Below are positions 52,824-60,124 of a stretch of 64,000 nucleotides of DNA, piece by piece. Location: positions 74,931 to 138,930 of the forward strand of contig CAYVUB010000004.1 of assembly GCA_964454675.1 (NCBI GenBank), written 5' to 3'. The translations under genes were made by a program, and so were the position numbers. The notes beneath the pieces are model-generated. The model searched no databases. It was not told the origin of the DNA and worked only from the letters and a program-made list of their open reading frames with translations. The number at the start of each line of letters is the position of its first letter. Position 1 is the first letter of the stretch. The stretch comes from CAYVUB01 sp964454675 (GTDB lineage Bacteria > Bacteroidota > Bacteroidia > Flavobacteriales > Flavobacteriaceae).

Positions 52824-54515
52824 TTAGTTAAATAGTTGTTCTAAAATTTTTCGTGTTATTAAATAGGTTGGCTTAACGCCTGTGGTTCCCAAACCTCCCG
52901 ATGCCAGCGTGCTTCCGGTTTCTAACGGGTTGTCACTGGCATAATAGGCATATCTTACCTTAACATCGGGGTTAATATTACCTCTTACTTTTGATGCTGC
53001 CTGTATGGCTTTTTGATAATGCGCGCCTTCCATTTCAAGTCCTATCACATTCCACGAGGAGTTAAAAAAGAACTTCAAAATGTCTTTGTTTTGTAATGAT
53101 GTGCCTAAAACCGTTACCATAGAGCCTTCACAAACATAAATCCCTTGATTTTCAAAATCGGCTTTTGATAATTCATTATGAAACGGATAATTATCGGCCG
53201 TGCCTTCAAAAATATGTGCCGACGGAATCATAATATCGCCTTTGCCGCCTTCCAAAATTCCCGCTTTACCCATGATAGAAACAGATTCTACATTAAGATG
53301 CACTTTTTTACCGTTAATTTTTATAGGCTTTAACAGTTCATCAATGGTTTCGTAAGCTTGTTCCCCAAAAGCGTAATCCATCACAAAAATCACAGGTTTT
53401 TCTTCTGTTTTGAATGATTCCCTAACTTCAAAATCCAGCTTTGAAACATCTATTTTTGAGGTGTCAAAAATTTGCACGTCAATATTGGTTCCCGAAGTAT
53501 CCGGTATATATATCATTCCCCTTTGCAACGCTTCTTTGTTTACTTTATTGCGAAGTGCGTCATTTTCTTTTTGGCTTAGTGCTTCATACACTTCAAAAAT
53601 GGCTTTATTGGCAATGAATGTTTTTAAGGCTTGTGGTGCAAATAAAGAATTCATGACACTATGCATATTGGCACTGATGATGTGAATGGGACGCTCCAGC
53701 AAGCCGTGCCTGCTTAGTGTTTCTTTTATGGTGGTTGCCCATATTTCGCCATGAATATGATGCCCTAACCGCTCTCTTAATACCGGACTAAAAGTGATGG
53801 TGCGTTTATTATTGTTGACTACTTCTTCTATTGCAAGTTTTCCGAGCCAGTAAATAAGGCTTAAAAACCTGTCAGGGTTGTTGGGCAGCGCAAACGAGTC
53901 ATATACTTCCGAAATCTCATTGAAAGTTCTTCCCAAGATGTTTGCCGCATGTGAAACGGCTATTTCGCGATCTTTCTGACTGAGTTTTTCTTTTGAAAAA
54001 ACAGCTTTTTCAAGTTTTGTCCAATCTCTGGTTGTAGTGCCTTGCTCGTCAATTAAAACACGTTTGCTTATTTTATGAGATTCAACAAACAAAAATGTTA
54101 AGTGTGTAAGAATATCATATATGTCCGAACGTCCTCTGGTAATTTCCACATTCATCTGTTCTTCATCAATACGATAACAGTTTCTTCGGCGTTTTTCGGG
54201 AATTATAGCTTTAAAATGAGAGTTTCCATAGCCTTCATCGCTGGTTAAATTAATATACATACATTCTTCAATACCGTAAGGCAAGCGGTCAATAACGTAT
54301 AGTAAACCATCTAATTCGGCTTTTTCTTCGGCAATAGAACCATAAATTTCAGGACGTAAAAGCAATAAGGCTTCACGAAGCGTATCGCCCGAAATTCCCA
54401 TCGGCTTATAAAAGCCGCGATTGAACAAATGCCGCATGGTAATGTACATTCTTTCAATGGCATTTGTGCTTTCCTGTGCTCTTGTTCTTGCGTGTTGCTT
54501 TTTCGGGGTGCTCAT
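52824..54515 (-). CDS. Large conserved protein, nucleoside-phosphorylase-like C-terminus (DUF6909-like)
   Basis: A 563-residue soluble protein that I associate with DUF6909 of Bacteroidetes; no function is known to me. The last 75 residues carry LEMEGAHYQKAI (EMEG at 494-497) and VRYAYYASDNP (SD near 527-528), the E-M-E-G and Ser/Asp motifs of the PNP/MTA nucleosidase superfamily in their usual order. Whether it phosphorolyses a nucleoside or binds it is unknown. It follows GH3 by 28 nt and precedes Wzz by 13 nt. TATATTTG at 54540-54533 is a -7 box. Confidence 0.6.
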   Translation of the reverse strand: MSTPKKQHARTRAQESTNAIERMYITMRHLFNRGFYKPMGISGDTLREALLLLRPEIYGSIAEEKAELDGLLYVIDRLPYGIEECMYINLTSDEGYGNSHFKAIIPEKRRRNCYRIDEEQMNVEITRGRSDIYDILTHLTFLFVESHKISKRVLIDEQGTTTRDWTKLEKAVFSKEKLSQKDREIAVSHAANILGRTFNEISEVYDSFALPNNPDRFLSLIYWLGKLAIEEVVNNNKRTITFSPVLRERLGHHIHGEIWATTIKETLSRHGLLERPIHIISANMHSVMNSLFAPQALKTFIANKAIFEVYEALSQKENDALRNKVNKEALQRGMIYIPDTSGTNIDVQIFDTSKIDVSKLDFEVRESFKTEEKPVIFVMDYAFGEQAYETIDELLKPIKINGKKVHLNVESVSIMGKAGILEGGKGDIMIPSAHIFEGTADNYPFHNELSKADFENQGIYVCEGSMVTVLGTSLQNKDILKFFFNSSWNVIGLEMEGAHYQKAIQAASKVRGNINPDVKVRYAYYASDNPLETGSTLASGGLGTTGVKPTYLITRKILEQLFN

Positions 54516-54532
54516 ATAGTATATTTAGCGTG

Positions 54533-54540
54533 CAAATATA
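54533..54540 (-). promoter_or_regulatory. -7 promoter box upstream of 52824-54515
   Basis: TATATTTG on the minus strand matches TAnnTTTG exactly, 17 nt before the ATG. No convincing -33 TTG is found at the right distance, so this is a weak prediction; it overlaps the stop region of the GH3 gene. Confidence 0.4.
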
Positions 54541-54543
54541 GTA

Positions 54544-56043
54544 TTATTTAGTTAATTTTAAATCGATAAGTGTGTCGGCAATAGTGCGGTCGTTTGACAG
54601 ACGAGGCAGTTTATTTTGTCCGCCCAATTTCCCTACAGATTTCATATAATCTTGGAAACCATTCTTTTTGACACGTGTGATTTGTAATGGCCGAAGCACT
54701 TTTCCTTTAATTAAATCAAAATAATAACTGTTTTGTTTTTGAAGAGATGCATCAATTTGTGCCGATAATACCTGTATTTGTGAAGGTTCGGTTTCAAATT
54801 CTATAAACCACTCATGATAAGGCAAGCCTTCTGTGGGATTGATTTGCGGTACAACCGTAAATTCTGTGATTTGCGCATCCGAATTTTCAAGCGCTTCCTT
54901 TATGGCTTGCTCTACTTCTTTTCCTATCACATGCTCGCCAAAAGCGGAAATAAAATGTTTTATACGTCCCGACACGATAACCTTATACGGCTTTAAAGAT
55001 GTAAACTGTACGGTATCGCCTATGTTGTATGCCCAAAGTCCGGCTGTGGTTGAAATAATCATAACGTAGTTTACACCAAGCTCAACATCTTTGATGGTCA
55101 CTCGTTTCGGGTTGTCGGTAAAAAACTCATCGGCTTTGATAAATTCATAAAAAATACCCGAATCGAGCTGCAGCAACATCCCTTTATCGCCTTGCTTATC
55201 TTGGTAAGCAAAAAACCCTTCACTTGCCGGATACAACTCAATGGAATCTACTTTTCTGCCTATTAAATTTTCAAATTTTGCACGATACGGTTCATAATTA
55301 ACGCCCCCAAAAATGAACAGGTTGAAGTTTTTAAATACCTCACCGACTTTCTTGCCTGTTTGCTGCCGGATTTTTTCAAAATACATCTGTACCCACGACG
55401 GAATGCCCGAAATTACCGTCATATTTTGCGGCAGAGTTTCGTCAACAATAGCTTCAACCTTGGTTTCCCAATCTTCAATGCAGTTGGTGTTCCATGAAGG
55501 CATCCGGTTTTTTTGCAGGTATTTTGGAACGTAATGCGCCACAATACCCGATAGCCTGCCTAATTGAATACCGTTTTTTTCTTCAAGAATCGGGCTGCCT
55601 TGCAGAAAAATCATTTTGCCGTCAACAAATTTTGAATTTCCTGTTTCGGCTATGTACATTAAAATAGCATTTCGAGCGGCTTCAACATGCGTTGGCATGC
55701 TCTCTTTTGTTATGGGAATATATTTTGCTCCAGATGTAGTGCCTGATGTTTTTGCAAAATAAAGCGGTTTTCCTTTCCAAAGGATATTTTCTTCGCCCGC
55801 AACAACTCTTTCAACATAAGGTTTTAATGCTTCATAATCTCTTACGGGTACACGTTTTACAAAATCATCATAGCTGTTGATACTGATAAAATCATGGTCG
55901 CTGCCAAACTGTGTGCTAACCGCTTCGCTTATCAAATGCTGAAACACTTTTTCTTGGGTTTCAACCGGACGATTTGCCCATTTTAAAACAGACTTTTTTA
56001 CCTTTTTGGCAAACGGTTTTGCAAATACTGATTTTAAGCTCAT
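54544..56043 (-). CDS. GH3-family acyl-adenylate/amido-synthetase-like protein
   Basis: A 499-residue member of the GH3 auxin-responsive family, part of the adenylate-forming superfamily. The ATP motif TSGTTSGAKYIP starts at residue 99, and ELYPASEGFFAYQ and YNIGDTVQFTSLKPYKVIVSGRIKHFISAFGEHV are the later motifs. Plant relatives conjugate amino acids to acyl hormones; bacterial substrates are unknown. It lies 2 nt after the M23 peptidase gene and is probably co-transcribed. ATG start. Confidence 0.85.
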   Translation of the reverse strand: MSLKSVFAKPFAKKVKKSVLKWANRPVETQEKVFQHLISEAVSTQFGSDHDFISINSYDDFVKRVPVRDYEALKPYVERVVAGEENILWKGKPLYFAKTSGTTSGAKYIPITKESMPTHVEAARNAILMYIAETGNSKFVDGKMIFLQGSPILEEKNGIQLGRLSGIVAHYVPKYLQKNRMPSWNTNCIEDWETKVEAIVDETLPQNMTVISGIPSWVQMYFEKIRQQTGKKVGEVFKNFNLFIFGGVNYEPYRAKFENLIGRKVDSIELYPASEGFFAYQDKQGDKGMLLQLDSGIFYEFIKADEFFTDNPKRVTIKDVELGVNYVMIISTTAGLWAYNIGDTVQFTSLKPYKVIVSGRIKHFISAFGEHVIGKEVEQAIKEALENSDAQITEFTVVPQINPTEGLPYHEWFIEFETEPSQIQVLSAQIDASLQKQNSYYFDLIKGKVLRPLQITRVKKNGFQDYMKSVGKLGGQNKLPRLSNDRTIADTLIDLKLTK

Positions 56044-56045
56044 TG

Positions 56046-56909
56046 TTAAAAGTCGATAAAATTAGTTGGATTTATCGGGTAACCTCTGCTCCAAAGTTCA
56101 AAGTGTAGATGCGGCCCTGTGGAATACTCGCCGGTATTTCCCGTCATGGCAATAACTTCGCCTGCTTTTACCAAATCGCCTTGTTCTTTGGTTAAAGACG
56201 CATTGTGTTTATAAATTGAAATCAACTCGTGGCTGTGCTCAATAATTACCACATAACCGGTTTCCGTAGTCCACTCGGCAAAAATAACGGTGCCGTCTGC
56301 AGTAGCTTTGACAGGCGTGTTTTTTGCAACGACAATATCAACCGCATAATGCTTTTCTTTCACGTTGTAACCGGCAGAAATAGGTCCGTTTACCGGCGGA
56401 AACAACACAAAATTGGATGAGGAAATAGCCGATTCAAATAAATTATACTTATCTTCTTTGTCAACTTTGGCTCTTAAAATAGAATCTTCCTTTGTAGGAT
56501 ATACTACCGGCATTTCCGAATCGTTTTTGGCGGCTTCAAGAATAGAATCCCTGTTAAACTGTACCGTTTTAACATCACCCGTCAAAACCCGTTTTATAGA
56601 AGCAAAATACTGTTCGTTGAGTGCTATAACCTGTTGGAGCGAATCTGTCTTATAGGTAAGCTCTGTGGCTTGTTTTTTGAGTTTTGTAGAAGAATACCCG
56701 GGAATAAACTCGCGCAGCGACGTAAATGCTATGATAAACGTTGTGGCTGCAACCAAAAAAATGGACAACAACGATACCAATACAAACACATTAAGCCTAG
56801 TAAGCTTAATAGAAAAACGCTCTTCAAAAGTATCTTCATTTAAAACGACAAGACGATACTTGTTGAGTAGTTTTCTTGCAAACTTCTTTTTTTGTTTCTT
56901 TTCTGACAT
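56046..56909 (-). CDS. M23 family metallopeptidase (LytM domain)
   Basis: A 287-residue membrane-anchored peptidase: basic N-terminus, one membrane helix (VFVLVSLLSIFLVAATTFIIAF), a coiled coil and a C-terminal LytM domain with the zinc motifs HYAVDIVV (H-x-x-x-D) and GPHLHFELW (H-x-H). Such proteins cut peptidoglycan cross-links or act as activators of amidases. Start chosen at ATG 56907-56909; a TTG two codons upstream is also open. It overlaps nothing; 2 nt separate it from GH3. Confidence 0.9.
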   Translation of the reverse strand: MSEKKQKKKFARKLLNKYRLVVLNEDTFEERFSIKLTRLNVFVLVSLLSIFLVAATTFIIAFTSLREFIPGYSSTKLKKQATELTYKTDSLQQVIALNEQYFASIKRVLTGDVKTVQFNRDSILEAAKNDSEMPVVYPTKEDSILRAKVDKEDKYNLFESAISSSNFVLFPPVNGPISAGYNVKEKHYAVDIVVAKNTPVKATADGTVIFAEWTTETGYVVIIEHSHELISIYKHNASLTKEQGDLVKAGEVIAMTGNTGEYSTGPHLHFELWSRGYPINPTNFIDF

Positions 56910-56999
56910 TGTCAAACAAAATTAAATAATTTTAGGTCAAAATGGGCTTTGCGCTATCTTAAAGTTTGGATTAAAACGTATAATTTAAAGTTTAATTAT

Positions 57000-57007
57000 T
57001 AAATTTG
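57000..57007 (+). promoter_or_regulatory. -7 promoter box for tatA
   Basis: TAAATTTG, an exact TAnnTTTG, lies 18 nt before the tatA ATG. The usual -33 TTG at 17-23 nt is not evident. A minus-strand TAATTTTG box for the M23 gene lies at 56924-56917, so the 116-nt gap appears to hold divergent promoters. Confidence 0.45.
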
Positions 57008-57025
57008 CAGCCTAAATCATTTGTT

Positions 57026-57223
57026 ATGATAACATCGGGTATTTTTTTATTGATAAGCGGTTGGAATGTTGTATTAATTGTTGTGGTCGTTTTATTATTA
57101 TTTGGTGGAAAGAAAATCCCTGAGCTTATGCGAGGATTAGGAAGCGGCATCAAAGAATTTAAAGACGCCAGTAAAGACGACGATGATAAAAAATCATCAT
57201 CCACTACCGACAAAAACGAATAA
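57026..57223 (+). CDS. tatA: Twin-arginine translocase subunit TatA/TatE
   Basis: A 65-residue Tat component: short periplasmic N-terminus, one membrane helix (about residues 4-27), the FGGKKIPELMRGLGSGIKEFK hinge and amphipathic helix, and an acidic/lysine-rich tail. It multimerises to pass folded proteins. Start set at ATG 57026; a TTG seven codons upstream lies in the promoter box. No tatC is nearby. Confidence 0.93.
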   Translation: MITSGIFLLISGWNVVLIVVVVLLLFGGKKIPELMRGLGSGIKEFKDASKDDDDKKSSSTTDKNE

Positions 57224-57241
57224 ACAGTTTGTGCCACAAGT

Positions 57242-57270
57242 AAAAAGCCAACGAGTATGTTGGCTTTTTT
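57242..57270. terminator. Bidirectional terminator between tatA and DUF4837
   Basis: A perfect 11-bp stem (AAAAAGCCAAC/GTTGGCTTTTT) over a 6-nt loop, with T-rich sequence following on the plus strand, 19 nt past the tatA stop. It serves tatA and could serve the leftward transcript as well. Confidence 0.85.
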
Positions 57271-57274
57271 ATTA

Positions 57275-57369
57275 GAGCCTGTTTAAATTTATTTTTCAAG
57301 AGATTTTATAGACTTTTTTTGAGTGAAAAAAGACATAAAAGAATTGCTTAAATAATTTTAAACAGGCTC
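57275..57369. mobile_element. 95-bp MITE-like element with TTA target duplications
   Basis: The two ends are 20-bp inverted repeats with one mismatch (GAGCCTGTTTAAA then TTTATTT or ATTATTT; differing only at position 14). The element is exactly flanked by TTA on both sides (57272-57274 and 57370-57372), a 3-bp target duplication. The right TTA is the stop codon (TAA on the minus strand) of the DUF4837 gene. There is no coding capacity, so it would need a transposase in trans. Confidence 0.8.
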
Positions 57370-58341
57370 TTACTGTATCTTGATGGATTTTATGATTGCT
57401 TCAATTTCAAATATGTAGTCCCGTTTTTCTACCGATGGTGCAAAAACATAACCTTCCACAACAATATAGCGTTTGTTTGCTCTGTCTTCAATAGCATAAT
57501 TGATAAATGGCCCCGACATGAATGCGTGTTTTACATCCCAAAGCCCTTTGGTCTCAAAAGCCGGCTTATTGTCAAGTATGGTTTCAAATAAATAGGGCGT
57601 GTAGGCTTCTTCGGTTATTAAATACGAGCCTTCAACCGGTCCGGGAATATGTGCTTCGCCTATTGAATCTTTTAGTCTTATTACATCTTCAACGGCATCT
57701 TCGCCTTTTTTAATACTCGATATTGGCACTTGATATACCATTAAGTCTATGGTTCCTGTAGCAATATCTCTTCGTATCAGGAAAAATTTGCCTTCGTGTT
57801 TTGCAATTCTGTATGTTGTGGGGAAATTTAACGAAACGCCCATTTCTTTTTTAAGGACAGCATCATCAAATAATGATTGGTTAATGCGTCGTTGTTTTTC
57901 TGCAATTTCCTGTTTTTTAAACAGTGCTATTATTCTTTCGGCATTGTCAGAAATTTGTTCGATGATTTCACCGTCTGTTTTACCCGAAAGCACAACCACC
58001 ACTTGAGGCTTGGTATATGGATTTTCATTGATGCTGATACCTGCGGGTTTATTTTTATCGATTTTAAGAATGATTCTACCGTTTGTGACATCTCCGGAAA
58101 ATAAATGTGCAGGAATCTGATTAATGGTAAATAACGGTTCTTCCTGGATTAATGCCGGTACGGGCGCAGCAAAAATGTTGCGTATGGCTTCGCCTACTGT
58201 ATCATCCCAAAGCGAATTGTCTATGACAACATAAAGAACATTAATCTCGTCCAATGACCGTGTTGTCCTGTGACTTCCGGAACTGCTGCTGCAGCCCGAC
58301 AAAACTATAAATGCAACTAAAGTAACGACAATGGCTTTCAT
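57370..58341 (-). CDS. DUF4837 lipoprotein
   Basis: A 323-residue lipoprotein (signal VALVAF then a C-rich lipobox, SGCSSSS, Cys17) recognised as DUF4837: LDEINVLYVVIDNSLWDDTVGEAIRNIFAAPVPALIQEEPLF and the central GVSLNFPTTYRIA. It is likely outer-membrane or periplasmic; function unknown. Its stop is one copy of the TTA target of the adjacent MITE. It lies 30 nt after the MltD-like gene. Confidence 0.82.
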   Translation of the reverse strand: MKAIVVTLVAFIVLSGCSSSSGSHRTTRSLDEINVLYVVIDNSLWDDTVGEAIRNIFAAPVPALIQEEPLFTINQIPAHLFSGDVTNGRIILKIDKNKPAGISINENPYTKPQVVVVLSGKTDGEIIEQISDNAERIIALFKKQEIAEKQRRINQSLFDDAVLKKEMGVSLNFPTTYRIAKHEGKFFLIRRDIATGTIDLMVYQVPISSIKKGEDAVEDVIRLKDSIGEAHIPGPVEGSYLITEEAYTPYLFETILDNKPAFETKGLWDVKHAFMSGPFINYAIEDRANKRYIVVEGYVFAPSVEKRDYIFEIEAIIKSIKIQ

Positions 58342-58371
58342 TAAAAGGGTGCTTTATGGCACCGGCTTTTG

Positions 58372-59973
58372 TTATCCGGAAATTTTTATTGTGGTGCCGG
58401 CTTTGATATCATTGCCACTAATATCGTTCCATTTTTTAATATTATCAACAGTAAGCCCCGGAAATTTTTTAGAAATGCTCCACAATGTGTCTCCCGGCTT
58501 AACTTTATAAGTTTTTACTTCGTTATTTATTTCTTCTGTAATAGCGGCTTTTGATTCTGTTTGAACCGAAGCTACTTTTGTAGAAACCACAGGTTCTTTT
58601 ACCACCGTTTCCTTATTGAACATTTTTAGCGTTTGCCCTATTTGAATGTTATTGCTTTTAAGGTTATTCCATTTTTTTATTTGGGCAACGGTAACCTTAT
58701 TCTTTTTTGCTATGGTCCCCAGATTGTCACCTCGTTTTACTTTATAGGTACTTCTGGTTTCTTGTGCAAGCACCTGCATTTGAGGTAACGGTTTTTCTCT
58801 TTTGTTGTTTTGTTCCTCTACAAACGCATAAATATCTGCTTCGTTTGATACAAATTTTCCTATGGAATGTCTTGGCAATCTTAAGGTGTAATCTTTTCCT
58901 TCAACATAAGGAATAATATCCAGCTTGTATGCCGGATTTAAAAACTGAAGCTCTTCAATATTAAGCTCCAAAAGCTGTGCCACCTGGTCTAAACCTATGG
59001 TTTGCTTCACGTGAATGGTATCGGTTTCAAAATATCTGAAACCCGGTTTTGATTTTTTAAATCCGTGTTCTTCGGCATATTCAAAAACATACATGGTTGC
59101 CAAAAACGCCGGAACGTATCCTGCGGTTTCACGAGGCAGGTTTGGACGTATGTTCCAATAATTTTTATAGCCGCCCGAACGTCTTATGGCTTTATTTACA
59201 TTGCCCGGACCGGAATTGTAAGCCGCCAGAGCCAAATCCCAATCATCAAATATGTCATATAATTTTGAGAGGTACTTACAGGCTGCTTCGGTAGATTTTA
59301 GCGGGTCAAACCGGTCATCAACATAACTGGTTACATCCAAACCGTACATTTTTCCGGTAGGGTACATAAACTGCCAAAGCCCCGAAGCTCCAACTCTCGA
59401 TTTTGCTCTTGGTTTTAAAGCCGATTCTACAATGGCAAGATATTTTATCTCTAACGGAATATTGTAATTATCCAGTTCTTTTTCAAACATCGGGAAATAA
59501 TAATCGCTCAAGGTCATTAAACGCTGCAGCGACTGGCGTCTGTTTTTAAGGTATGATTTTATAACGCTTTCAAGTGCTTCGTTGTACTCGATGTTAAAAG
59601 GCGTTTTTGAGTTCATTGCTTTAAGCCGTTCTTTTAAAACAGCGGTTGGTAATTCGGGATACTCAACTGCATCATAGCTCATGTGTGTAACAGACTCATA
59701 CATGACATCAAAAAGCGAATTGCTGTAAAGCTCATCCAGCCATTTCTTATCAAAATCTGATGCCTCGTGATGGTCTTCAAGAACTAAAGTTTTTGTGGAA
59801 TCTTTTGCCGCTTCAATAGATTGTGATTTGTATAACTTGCCATCAATAATTGAATCTATCCGTGACGGATTGACATCTTTCTTGGATTTTGATGTCTTGT
59901 CATTGTCCTGCGAAAACGTAAAAGCACAACACAAAATGACACCAAGCGTTAGGGTTAATTGTTTTGGGTTCAT
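58372..59973 (-). CDS. Lytic transglycosylase with two LysM domains (MltD-like)
   Basis: A 533-residue exported enzyme: signal peptide to about residue 22, a lytic transglycosylase (SLT) domain with the catalytic Glu in AIVESALKPRAKSRVGASGLWQFM, and two C-terminal LysM repeats (YKVKRGDNLGTIAKKN and YKVKPGDTLWSISKKF) that bind peptidoglycan. The order matches MltD. Start set at ATG 59971-59973, eight codons inside a longer frame, to begin at the signal peptide. The gap to the next gene upstream (60124) shows no terminator. Confidence 0.93.
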   Translation of the reverse strand: MNPKQLTLTLGVILCCAFTFSQDNDKTSKSKKDVNPSRIDSIIDGKLYKSQSIEAAKDSTKTLVLEDHHEASDFDKKWLDELYSNSLFDVMYESVTHMSYDAVEYPELPTAVLKERLKAMNSKTPFNIEYNEALESVIKSYLKNRRQSLQRLMTLSDYYFPMFEKELDNYNIPLEIKYLAIVESALKPRAKSRVGASGLWQFMYPTGKMYGLDVTSYVDDRFDPLKSTEAACKYLSKLYDIFDDWDLALAAYNSGPGNVNKAIRRSGGYKNYWNIRPNLPRETAGYVPAFLATMYVFEYAEEHGFKKSKPGFRYFETDTIHVKQTIGLDQVAQLLELNIEELQFLNPAYKLDIIPYVEGKDYTLRLPRHSIGKFVSNEADIYAFVEEQNNKREKPLPQMQVLAQETRSTYKVKRGDNLGTIAKKNKVTVAQIKKWNNLKSNNIQIGQTLKMFNKETVVKEPVVSTKVASVQTESKAAITEEINNEVKTYKVKPGDTLWSISKKFPGLTVDNIKKWNDISGNDIKAGTTIKISG

Positions 59974-60124
59974 TATAAAAATGGTTTTATCTATCAACGA
60001 TAGAAATCTTAAAAACGTACAATAATATTGAAAAACCGTGTTAAAAACAACATTTTAACATATTTATTTGCATTTCATCGATTGTGGGCGTGCTTGAAAA
60101 GAGATAAATAAAAAGTTTTCATTC

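Noticed and set aside
56992..57237. 81-codon minus-strand frame over tatA
   Set aside because: The plus strand encodes an unmistakable TatA helix and hinge, with a promoter and terminator on that strand.
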